This document shows positions 1-6,993 of a DNA stretch of 21,862 nucleotides, piece after piece. Source of the DNA: Comamonadaceae bacterium. Lineage in GTDB: Bacteria > Pseudomonadota > Gammaproteobacteria > Burkholderiales > Burkholderiaceae_C. A model generated the notes under the pieces. It saw only the letters and a list, made by a program, of their open reading frames with translations, had not been told where the DNA came from and made no database searches. The stretch is taken from positions 1 through 21,862 of the forward strand of contig CANBQX010000018.1 in the NCBI GenBank assembly GCA_947371775.1, given 5' to 3'. Made by a program: the position numbers and the translations under genes. Each line of letters starts with the position of its first letter. Position 1 is the first letter of the stretch.

Positions 1-1403
1 AGGCCCAGCTCACGCTGCAGTTTGCGCAACAAGGTCAAAATTTCTTCGGCCACCAAAGGGTCTAGCGCCGAGGTCGGCTCGTCCAGAATGATCAAATCGG
101 GCTTGGCTGCCAGCGCACGCGCAATGCACACGCGCTGCTTTTGCCCCCCCGAGAGCTGGCCGGGGCGGCGCTCCAAAAAGTCCACGGGCAACTCCACCAG
201 CGCCATCAGTTCTTTGGCGCGCGCGAGCACTTCAGCGCGCCCCGCACCAAAATAGAACTCCACCGGCCGCCCCACGATATCGAGCAAGGATTGGCGCGGA
301 TTGATGGCCACGTCCGGGATTTGGTACACCAGCTGAATCGTGCGCTTGAGTTCTTTGCTGCGATCTTTGAGGGCTGCAGGCAGCGCGCTGCCTTGGAACG
401 CAATCTCGCCACTGCGCGGCATCAAAAGTCCAGTGATGATACGAGCCAGGGTTGATTTGCCCGAGCCGGACTCTCCTACCACAGCGACCGTTTCGCCACG
501 TTTGACGTCGAGCGACACACCACGCACCACGTGGAAGTCACCATAGTAAGCGTGGCAGTCCCGAATAGACAGAACAGTTTCTGATTTAACCGTAGCAGCT
601 GTTGCGCGCTCGCTGGCTGCAGCGCCCCGCACCGCCACCAAACGGGCGGTGTAGTCTTGCTTCGCGTCGTGCAGGATTTGGGCGGTCAACCCCTCCTCCA
701 CCTCTTTGCCGTGGCGCAGCACCTTGATGCGGTCTGCCACCTGCGCCACCACCGCCAGGTCGTGGGTGATGTAGAGCGCTGCGGTGTGGTACTGACGAAT
801 CAGCGATTTGAGAAGAATGAGCACTTCAATTTGCGTGGTCACGTCCAGCGCGGTGGTGGGCTCGTCCAATACCAGCACGTCAGGGCGGCAAGACATGGCC
901 ATGGCGGCCATGGCGCGTTGCAACTGGCCACCAGAGACTTGGTGCGGATAGCGCTTGCCGAAGTTTTGGGGGTCTGGCAAATCGAGCGCCGTGAACAATT
1001 CGCAGGCCCAGGCTTCTGCCTCGGGGCGGCTCATCAATTTGTGCATCAAAGGCGCTTCACAGACCTGATCCATCAGGCTGTGCGCCGGGTTGAAGGCGGC
1101 TGCCGCCGACTGCGCGATATAGGCCACGCGTTTGCCACGCATTGCACGGCGGCCTTCAGCGTCGAGCGCGCGGATATTGGTTCCGCCCAAAATCACCTCG
1201 CCCCCTGCAATGTGCAAACCCGCGCGGGCGTACACCATGCTGGACAGGCCAATGGTGGATTTGCCCGCACCGCTTTCGCCGATCAAGCCCAGCACCTCGC
1301 CCTTGCGAAGCTGCAAGTCGACGTTGTCCACGATCAGGTTGCCCGCCACGCTCTCGAGGCGCAGGCCCTTGATGTTCAAAATGACTTGTTCGTCCATAGC
1401 CAT
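1..1403 (-). CDS. Tandem-domain ABC transporter ATP-binding protein (DppD-DppF / YejF-like), partial
   Basis: This is the energising subunit of an oligopeptide-type ABC importer, with two nucleotide-binding domains in one chain that acts at the cytoplasmic face of the permeases. Domain 1 shows Walker A GESGAGKST (about residues 42-50), signature SGGQLQR (157-163) and Walker B VLVLDEPT (176-183). After a linker near 250-275, domain 2 shows GESGSGKST (310-318), SGGQKQR (418-424) and LIILDEPTSALD (437-448). The frame is open to the window edge after about 467 residues, so the end of domain 2, including its switch histidine, lies outside. The Q-loop regions are atypical (AQSAAAAFNP in domain 1, YQIPDVAINP in domain 2), though both keep the Q. 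The start is either ATG at 1403 or ATG at 1397; the AAGAAAG upstream is better spaced for 1397. It follows the permease stop by 7 bp, so it is co-transcribed with it. Confidence 0.93.
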   Translation of the reverse strand, partial: MAMDEQVILNIKGLRLESVAGNLIVDNVDLQLRKGEVLGLIGESGAGKSTIGLSSMVYARAGLHIAGGEVILGGTNIRALDAEGRRAMRGKRVAYIAQSAAAAFNPAHSLMDQVCEAPLMHKLMSRPEAEAWACELFTALDLPDPQNFGKRYPHQVSGGQLQRAMAAMAMSCRPDVLVLDEPTTALDVTTQIEVLILLKSLIRQYHTAALYITHDLAVVAQVADRIKVLRHGKEVEEGLTAQILHDAKQDYTARLVAVRGAAASERATAATVKSETVLSIRDCHAYYGDFHVVRGVSLDVKRGETVAVVGESGSGKSTLARIITGLLMPRSGEIAFQGSALPAALKDRSKELKRTIQLVYQIPDVAINPRQSLLDIVGRPVEFYFGAGRAEVLARAKELMALVELPVDFLERRPGQLSGGQKQRVCIARALAAKPDLIILDEPTSALDPLVAEEILTLLRKLQRELG

Positions 1404-1410
1404 GTCTTTC

Positions 1411-2244
1411 TTAGAGTTCTGCTTGGGCGCCGGAGGGGCGTGCATCAATGGACAGCATCCAGTCCACCACCAGATTGACCGACACCGTGAGCAATGCAAT
1501 CGCGGTCGCTGGATAAATCGGTGCCATCATTCCAAAATTAATGGCGGCGGCGTTTTCTCGCACCATGCCACCCAGATCGGCGTAGGGCGGCTGAATGCCA
1601 AGGCCCAGGAAACTCAATCCCGCGATAAACAAGAAGTTAAAGCAAAAGCGCAGACCAAACTCCGAGACCAGCGGTGCCCAGGCATTGGGCAAAATTTCGC
1701 GGGTGATCACCCACCACAGGCCCTCGCCGCGCAAGCGTGCAGCCTCCACATACTCCATCAGCGTCAGGTTGGTGCCAAGGGCGCGTGCCAGACGGAACAC
1801 TCGGGTGGAGTCCAGCACGGCAATGGTCAGGATCAAGACTGGAATACTGGAGCCGAAAACCCCCAAAATAATGAGCGCAAAGATGAGCCCTGGGATTGAC
1901 AGCATCACATCCACCAATCGGGTGAAGAAAATGTCCACCCAGCCACCAACCACAGCGCTTACCAGGCCCGCCAGGATGCCGATTAAGAATGACAAGGACG
2001 TGATGGCGAGCGCCACCCCAATCGTCATGCGGCTGCCGTACATCATGCGGGTGAGCATGTCACGCCCGATTTGGTCAGCGCCAAACCAGAGCTTCATCGA
2101 AGGCTCATCCCAGGTTCCCCCCACATTGGCCGACTGCGGGAATGGTGCCAACCATGGGGTAAAGATGGCGACGAAAATAAAGATCCCGACCACCGTCAGG
2201 CCAAAGGCCGCGGAAAGCGTCAGTTTGTGTCCAAAAAGTTTCAT
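1411..2244 (-). CDS. Peptide/opine-type ABC transporter permease, DppC-like
   Basis: An inner-membrane permease of 277 residues, the normal size for DppC/OppC proteins. After a short cytoplasmic start there is a hydrophobic segment (about residues 9-33), then a periplasmic stretch, then the BPD_transp_1 core with several membrane helices. The cytoplasmic EAA loop, which docks on the ATPase, is visible as EAARLRGEGLWWVITREILP (about residues 163-182), followed by NAWAPL and the conserved GLSFLGLGIQPPYADLGGM. The start is supported by GAGGCG upstream of ATG. It lies 12 bp downstream of the partner permease and 7 bp upstream of the ATPase, so it sits inside one transport operon. The substrate cannot be read from the sequence. 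The neighbourhood suggests a betaine-like or short peptide substrate, but that is inference. Confidence 0.93.
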   Translation of the reverse strand: MKLFGHKLTLSAAFGLTVVGIFIFVAIFTPWLAPFPQSANVGGTWDEPSMKLWFGADQIGRDMLTRMMYGSRMTIGVALAITSLSFLIGILAGLVSAVVGGWVDIFFTRLVDVMLSIPGLIFALIILGVFGSSIPVLILTIAVLDSTRVFRLARALGTNLTLMEYVEAARLRGEGLWWVITREILPNAWAPLVSEFGLRFCFNFLFIAGLSFLGLGIQPPYADLGGMVRENAAAINFGMMAPIYPATAIALLTVSVNLVVDWMLSIDARPSGAQAEL

Positions 2245-2256
2245 AGTTTTCGCCTC

Positions 2257-3204
2257 TTAGCGTTGGTGGCGCAAGCGCGGATTGACAAGAATGACCAGAA
2301 TGTCCGCCAGGGTGTTGAGCAGCACAAAGACCGTCGCAAAAACCAAACCACAGGCCTGAATGACTGGCACATCGCGCTTGGAAACCGCGTCCACCATCAA
2401 CTGGCCCAGGCCGGGATACACAAACACCGCTTCAATCACCACCACACCCACCACCAAATACGCCATGTTCAAGGCAATCACGGTAATGATGGGCGCAGCC
2501 GCATTCGGTAGTGCGTGGCGAACAATCACCCGCTTGCGGGGTGCGCCTTTTAAGAAAGCCATCTCAATGTAGGGAGTAGACATCACCGACAGCACCGAGC
2601 TGCGGGTCATGCGCAACATGTGCGCCGCCACCAGCAAGGTCAGGGTAATGGCAGGCAAGGTCGTTTGGTACACGCGCTCGGTGAATGGCATATCCTTAAA
2701 AACCGTTGACAACGAAGGGAACCAACTCACGTCGACGGCAAAAAAGATGATGAGCAAGTACGCGATAAAAAACTCGGGCAAAGAAATGGCAACCAAGGTA
2801 ACGATGTTGGCCAGCCGATCCGACCACTTGCCTTCATTGATGGCCGAATAAACGCCCAGGCCCACTGCCAGGGGAATGGCGATCAACGCCGAGTAACCTG
2901 CTAGGAACAAGGTGTTGCCGATGCGGGGCAGAATTTCATCAATGATGACGCGCTTGTTTGTCAGCGCCACGCCCAGGTCGCCATGCAAAGCGCCTACCAG
3001 CCAGTTCCAGTAGCGCAGGTGCGCGGGGACATCGAGCCCGAGCTCGCGGCGAAATATCACCAAGGCCTCCGGTGTGGCGCCCTGCCCTAGAACCGCGGAT
3101 GCGACATCACCTGGAAGTATTTGGGTGCAAACAAAAATCAGCACAGAGACGGCAAACAGCGTCAATATGCCCAGCAGCAGTCGGTTAACAATGAGCTTGG
3201 CCAT
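2257..3204 (-). CDS. Peptide/opine-type ABC transporter permease, DppB-like
   Basis: An inner-membrane permease of 315 residues, typical for DppB/OppB. It opens with the family-specific N-terminal helix (MAKLIVNRLLLGILTLFAVS) followed by a periplasmic loop carrying LPGD, then the transport core. The EAA-like loop reads EMAFLKGAPRKRVIVRHALP (near residues 204-223), and the family C-terminal pattern VFVYPGLGQLMVDAV follows. It would pair with the DppC-like permease to form the heterodimeric channel. No convincing Shine-Dalgarno sequence precedes the ATG. A terminator-like hairpin lies 88 bp upstream, between this gene and the substrate-binding gene, so expression probably depends on read-through or on a promoter I could not identify in the 174 bp gap. 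Confidence 0.93.
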   Translation of the reverse strand: MAKLIVNRLLLGILTLFAVSVLIFVCTQILPGDVASAVLGQGATPEALVIFRRELGLDVPAHLRYWNWLVGALHGDLGVALTNKRVIIDEILPRIGNTLFLAGYSALIAIPLAVGLGVYSAINEGKWSDRLANIVTLVAISLPEFFIAYLLIIFFAVDVSWFPSLSTVFKDMPFTERVYQTTLPAITLTLLVAAHMLRMTRSSVLSVMSTPYIEMAFLKGAPRKRVIVRHALPNAAAPIITVIALNMAYLVVGVVVIEAVFVYPGLGQLMVDAVSKRDVPVIQACGLVFATVFVLLNTLADILVILVNPRLRHQR

Positions 3205-3291
3205 GGGGTGCTATAGATAAAGAAAAATCATGGAGGTGGGCGGTATGCCATTGGAGCATAAGAACACCGCAAGGGTACCAAAATTTAAAGC

Positions 3292-3320
3292 AAAAAAAAG
3301 GCGTTGGGCGCGAACCCAAC
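3292..3320 (-). terminator. Intrinsic terminator/attenuator between substrate-binding and permease genes
   Basis: Read on the minus strand, GTTGGG and CCCAAC form a 6 bp stem with a 6-base loop (3303-3320). It is followed after three bases by eight consecutive T (3292-3299). This is a standard rho-independent layout. It lies after the substrate-binding gene and before two permease genes of the same transporter, so it probably acts as a partial terminator. Confidence 0.7.
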
Positions 3321-3343
3321 CCCTCGGCACTTAGTGCAATGCG

Positions 3344-3368
3344 ACGCCGGTTGTCAAACAACCGGCGT
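3344..3368 (-). other. Strong 3' hairpin after the substrate-binding gene
   Basis: ACGCCGGTTG and CAACCGGCGT form a perfect 10 bp stem around a 5-base loop, 10 bp after the stop codon of the substrate-binding gene. There is no T-run directly after it. Such hairpins often protect the 3' end of a binding-protein mRNA from exonucleases; that role is inferred here. Confidence 0.6.
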
Positions 3369-3378
3369 TCGTACGGCT

Positions 3379-4953
3379 TTAGGCGAACCAGCCTTTTTCA
3401 GCAATGCGGTCATCACCCATGTCATAGCGACCGGAGGGTGTCAAACCTTGCAGCTTGGTAGTGTGGGCATCAAGGTAGTCTTGCACCGCGTAGTTGACCA
3501 TGCCGGAGTTTTGCGAGACCAGTTCTTGGCAACGAGAGTACAACTCTTGGCGCTTTTTCTGGTCCAGTTCAACACGTGCTGCGACCAATGCCTTGCTGAA
3601 CTCGGCATTGTCAAAGTGGGTATCGTTCCATGGGTTCTTGGAACCGCCAAAGAAGATACTGGTCAGCTGGTTGTCGATGGTAGGACGATTGCCCCAGTAC
3701 ACCGCGCAGAATGGCACTTTCAACCAGACGTTGTCCCAGTAACCGTCGCCGGAGACGCGCTTCAAGTCCATCTTGATACCGGCTTTGGACAAGGACTCTT
3801 GGAAGATTTGGCCCGAATCGGTGGCACCAGAGAACGCGCCTTCAGAGACTTGCAGTTCCACAGCCGCTGACACGTTGGCCTTTTTGTAGTGGAACTTGGC
3901 TTTGTCCAGATCGAACGCATTTTTCTTCTGGTTGGCGTCATAGAACTTCATCTTCGGTCCGACGCAGTTGTCGTTACCGATGGAGGCGTAGCCACCGTAC
4001 ACGTTGTCCACAATGGTCTTGCGGTCGATACCGTGCTTCAAAGCCATCATCAAGTCGGGGTTGTTGAACGGCGACTTGTCGGTGTGGGCCACAAAGGCGA
4101 AGCGATTGCCCATGCCGGGGGTACGCGATACTTTGAGCGCGCTGTTTTTGGCCAGCAACGCAGCGGTCTGGGGGTTGACGCGGTTGATGATGTCGACCTG
4201 ACCAGTGACCAGTGCCTGGGTACGTGCTGCAGAGTCACCGATGTAGCGCAGTTCCACGCGGTCAAAGTTACCGCGGTTGGGCTTCCAGTAGTTGCCAGGC
4301 TTGCGCTTGAAGGTTGCGCGCACACCGGGCTGGAACTCTTCGAGAACGAAAGCACCAGTCCCATCGGGCTTGCTGAAGTCTTTAAAGCCGTTGGGCACCA
4401 CGATGATGTGGTAGTCGCTCAGATTGAAAGGCAAGTCCAGGTTGCCGTTGCCCATGATGATTTGCACTTGGGTCGCGGACAGCTTCTTGATTTCCTTGAT
4501 ATCGGCCAGCAGCGCTTTGGCGGGTGACTTGGTCTCGCCGCGGTGCATGTTCAGAGAGTAAATCACGTCATCCGCATCCAGCGTTTTGCCAGAAGTGAAG
4601 GTAATGCCCTTGCGGATGTTGAAGGTCCAGTCAGCCGCGCCAGGCTTGACATCCCAGCTCTCGAACAGTTCGCCGACCGCGTCGCCGTTGTCGGCCACTT
4701 CAACCAGATTGTTCCAGAGCATCAAGCTCATGGTGATTGGGATGGAGTCCGCATAGGTCAGCGGATCCAAGCTGTCAGAGGGAGAACCACCCTCCATACC
4801 CAAACGAAGGGTGCCGCCTTTTTTAGGCGTGCTCTGGGCCATGGCAGGAGCCGCACCAAAGGTGGACGACAGACCGACCGCAGACGCTCCGAGAATCAGT
4901 TGACGACGGTCGAGGATGATGCCCGAGTCGCTGGTGGTTTCGACATTTGCCAT
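3379..4953 (-). CDS. Family-5 extracellular substrate-binding protein, Tat-exported
   Basis: Periplasmic solute-binding component of the adjacent importer, 524 residues, the usual size of SBP family 5 (DppA/OppA type). The N-terminus carries a twin-arginine signal: DRRQLILG with the arginine pair at residues 16-17, then a hydrophobic stretch ending APAMA near residue 38. It is therefore predicted to be folded with or without ligand in the cytoplasm and exported by Tat, a less common route for this family. Family features include GGTLRLGMEGG near the mature start and WTFNIRKGITFTSGKTLDADDV. I chose ATG at 4953 because GGAGA stands 9 bases upstream; an in-frame ATG at 4974 lacks such a site. 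The ligand is unknown. Adjacency to the carnitine-type operon suggests a quaternary amine or its conjugate, but oligopeptides remain possible. Confidence 0.93.
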   Translation of the reverse strand: MANVETTSDSGIILDRRQLILGASAVGLSSTFGAAPAMAQSTPKKGGTLRLGMEGGSPSDSLDPLTYADSIPITMSLMLWNNLVEVADNGDAVGELFESWDVKPGAADWTFNIRKGITFTSGKTLDADDVIYSLNMHRGETKSPAKALLADIKEIKKLSATQVQIIMGNGNLDLPFNLSDYHIIVVPNGFKDFSKPDGTGAFVLEEFQPGVRATFKRKPGNYWKPNRGNFDRVELRYIGDSAARTQALVTGQVDIINRVNPQTAALLAKNSALKVSRTPGMGNRFAFVAHTDKSPFNNPDLMMALKHGIDRKTIVDNVYGGYASIGNDNCVGPKMKFYDANQKKNAFDLDKAKFHYKKANVSAAVELQVSEGAFSGATDSGQIFQESLSKAGIKMDLKRVSGDGYWDNVWLKVPFCAVYWGNRPTIDNQLTSIFFGGSKNPWNDTHFDNAEFSKALVAARVELDQKKRQELYSRCQELVSQNSGMVNYAVQDYLDAHTTKLQGLTPSGRYDMGDDRIAEKGWFA

Positions 4954-5065
4954 TTTTGAAAATCTCCAATCCAAGCAGATAAATAAAACAGTTTCCTGGC
5001 CACCGTGCCTAAAAGATGCGCGGAAGCCCGGGTTCGGAGTGCAATTTCATTTGCGTCCTAACGCC

Positions 5066-5094
5066 ATAGTAATTCAATAAATTGGCACTCTCAA
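5066..5094 (-). promoter_or_regulatory. Candidate sigma-70 promoter for the ABC importer operon
   Basis: On the minus strand, TTGAGA (5089-5094) and TACTAT (5066-5071) are separated by exactly 17 bases. This is 5/6 and 4/6 agreement with the housekeeping consensus. The expected start near 5059 would give a leader of about 105 nt before the binding-protein ATG. The surrounding DNA is AT-rich compared with its neighbours. Confidence 0.5.
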
Positions 5095-5199
5095 GGCGAA
5101 CGTATTGGCATATTCCCTTAGAGAAACCCGCTTTTTCGCCCTGCGGGGCAATTTTTGAAATTGATTGCTTCGCCATAGGGCGTAGCGCGTTCCGCAACG

Positions 5200-5218
5200 C
5201 TCGGGCGCATGGCCCGAG
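5200..5218 (-). terminator. Hairpin just after the regulator gene, terminator-like without T-run
   Basis: CTCGGGC and GCCCGAG form a 7 bp stem with a 5-base loop, starting 2 bp after the stop codon of the GlxA-type regulator. A second small hairpin (GCGTT/AACGC, 5187-5200) adjoins it and shares base 5200. No T-tract follows, so termination here may be weak or factor-dependent. It could equally be a mRNA-end stabiliser. Confidence 0.4.
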
Positions 5219-5220
5219 AT

Positions 5221-6168
5221 TTACCGCAGAAAAATGCGCTCGTCTTTGGGGCGTCGCCCAAACTGGCCGCGGTAGGCGCGTCCAAAGTGCGAGGCCGAGG
5301 CAAATCCACACGCCAGTGCGACTTCCATGATCCCCAAATCGCTTTGGGCCAGCAATTGGCGGGCTCGGTCGAGGCGCAGCCTCAGGTAAAAGGCTGCGGG
5401 TGACGTCTGCAAATGGCTTGCAAACAAGCGCTCCATCTGGCGTCGGGTCACGCCCATGCGCGACGCCAAATCCTCCAGGGGCAGCACCTCCTCCAAATGG
5501 GTTTGCATGGTTTGAATGGCATGTACCAGCTTTTTGTCGTGCACACCAAAGCGCGCCACCAGTTCGGTACGTTGGTGCTCCGAGGGGCTGCGCACCGGGC
5601 CATGCAAAAACTGCTCGGACACGGTAGCGGCCAGCGCATGGCCGTGGCGTTTTCCAATCAAGGCCAGCATCATGTCCATCGCGGCGGTACCGCCCGCGCA
5701 GCTGATGCGCCTATCGCCCCACTCAAACAGCTCCTGCGTCACCGTCAGCGCCGGAAAAAGTTCTTTAAAGGCCGACTGCGCCTCCCAATGCAGCGTCACG
5801 GCCTGCCCCTGCAAGAGGCGCGCCTGCGCCAGCACAAAGGCGCCGGTGTCGATGGCTCCCAGCGTGGCGCCCTGCCGGTCCAGCTGCCGCAAGGTGTCGC
5901 CCAGCGGCTGCCGGTAGTGCTGCAAAGGGTTGAACCCGGCGACTACCAGCAGCGTTTTGACGTCCCGGGCATCGGCCAGTGCGGCGTCCACATTGAGCGA
6001 CATGCCGTTGCTGGCGACCACCGGGCCGCCATCCAGGCTGAGAATGCGCCAGCGGTAGGCGTCGACCTTGAAACGGTTGGCCGCCCGCAGCGGCTCCACC
6101 GCCGATGCAAAGCCCATCACCGAAAACTCCGGCAGCAGCAGGAAGTGAAACTCCTGTGTCTCAGCCAT
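5221..6168 (-). CDS. cdhR: GlxA-family AraC-type transcriptional regulator, CdhR/GbdR-like
   Basis: A 315-residue DNA-binding regulator with an N-terminal DJ-1/PfpI-like domain (about residues 8-170) and a C-terminal AraC double helix-turn-helix (about 215-315, with LPLEDLASRMGVTRRQMERL and VALACGFASASHFGRAYRGQ). The nucleophile-elbow site of the DJ-1 fold reads AIDTGAF with Asp107 where enzymes carry Cys, so it is a sensor rather than an enzyme. This architecture is shared with GbdR and CdhR, which sense glycine betaine and carnitine in Pseudomonas; the name rests on that likeness plus operon context. It is the last gene of the catabolic operon, 30 bp after the caiD-like gene, so it probably controls its own expression. 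It might also control the ABC importer gene that follows. Confidence 0.85.
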   Translation of the reverse strand: MAETQEFHFLLLPEFSVMGFASAVEPLRAANRFKVDAYRWRILSLDGGPVVASNGMSLNVDAALADARDVKTLLVVAGFNPLQHYRQPLGDTLRQLDRQGATLGAIDTGAFVLAQARLLQGQAVTLHWEAQSAFKELFPALTVTQELFEWGDRRISCAGGTAAMDMMLALIGKRHGHALAATVSEQFLHGPVRSPSEHQRTELVARFGVHDKKLVHAIQTMQTHLEEVLPLEDLASRMGVTRRQMERLFASHLQTSPAAFYLRLRLDRARQLLAQSDLGIMEVALACGFASASHFGRAYRGQFGRRPKDERIFLR

Positions 6169-6198
6169 GGCTGCGCCAGCGCCTGCCGCAGAACATGC

Positions 6199-6993
6199 TT
6201 AGCGCCCCGTCCAGCGGGGCGGTCTTTTTTCGGAAAACGCCAGCGGACCTTCGGCCGCGTCCTGCGAGCGCAGCATGGCGCGGTAGGTGGGCAAGGTGCC
6301 ACTGCGCAGGGTTTGGTAGGCACTTTGCAAGTCCTGGCCCTCGGTCGCGCTGACGATTTCCTTGACCGCTGCCACCGCCAGCGGCGCGGCCTGCACGATT
6401 TGCTGCGCCAGCGCACGCGCAGCGTCCATCAAACCGTCTGCTGGCGTGACCTGGTTGAGCAGACCCCAGCGCAGGGCCTCGTCGGCGCGCATGCGCCGCC
6501 CCGTGAGCATCAGCTCCATGGCCAAAGGACGCGGCAGGCGCTGGGGCAGGCGCAGCACGCCGCCCGAGTCCGCCACCATGCCCAACTTGACCTCGGGCAG
6601 GGCAAATTCCGCCGTGTCACTGGCCAGCATCAGGTCAGCTGCCAGCGCCAGCTCAAAGCCGCCACCCATGGCCAGCCCGTTGACGGCGGCAATCACCGGC
6701 TTGCCCAGGCTGAAAAACTCGGTCAAACCGCCAAAGCCGCCGGGGCCGTGGTTGGCGTCTATGGCTTCGCCTTCTGTCGCGCCAGCCAGATCCCAGCCCG
6801 CCGAAAAAAAGCGCCCGGTACCGGTGAGGATGGCCACACGCAGGTCCGGGTCCTCTTGCAGCCGGACAAAGGCCGCGTGCAGCGCCAGGCTGGTGGGCAC
6901 ATTGATGGCATTGGCCTTGGGCCGGTTCAGGGTGATGGTGAGCACGCCGCCTTCGGCCTGGGTGTGGACTGCGTCCAGCAGCACATCAGTCAT
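6199..6993 (-). CDS. caiD: Carnitinyl-CoA dehydratase (CaiD-like, crotonase family)
   Basis: A 264-residue crotonase-fold protein that interconverts crotonobetainyl-CoA and L-carnitinyl-CoA, if the CaiD assignment is right. It closely resembles E. coli CaiD as I recall that sequence: RPKANAI near residue 24, FFSAGWDL at 62-69, EGEA...GPGGFGGLTE at 74-92, KPVIAAVNG, and EGPLAFSEKR near the C-terminus. Both catalytic glutamates of the hydratase type are present, Glu114 in GGGFELALAADL and Glu134 in ALPEVKLG, 20 residues apart as in enoyl-CoA hydratases. AAGGAG stands 7 bases before the ATG. The start overlaps the end of the synthetase gene by 8 bp, so translation is probably coupled. A general enoyl-CoA hydratase is the alternative, but the CaiD-specific stretches make it less likely. 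Confidence 0.85.
   Translation of the reverse strand: MTDVLLDAVHTQAEGGVLTITLNRPKANAINVPTSLALHAAFVRLQEDPDLRVAILTGTGRFFSAGWDLAGATEGEAIDANHGPGGFGGLTEFFSLGKPVIAAVNGLAMGGGFELALAADLMLASDTAEFALPEVKLGMVADSGGVLRLPQRLPRPLAMELMLTGRRMRADEALRWGLLNQVTPADGLMDAARALAQQIVQAAPLAVAAVKEIVSATEGQDLQSAYQTLRSGTLPTYRAMLRSQDAAEGPLAFSEKRPPRWTGR

Noticed and set aside
657..1478. Plus-strand frame of 273 codons at the left edge
   Set aside because: It is antisense to the two-domain ABC ATPase, whose Walker and signature motifs are complete on the minus strand.
5100..5220. Possible REP-like repeat family in the GC-rich hairpin-bearing spacer
   Set aside because: Only one copy of this hairpin cluster was found in the window, so a repeat family cannot be supported.
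5009..5311. Minus-strand frame of 100 codons across the spacer after the regulator gene
   Set aside because: It overlaps the end of the regulator gene and runs through hairpins and the candidate promoter; no ribosome site or protein likeness.
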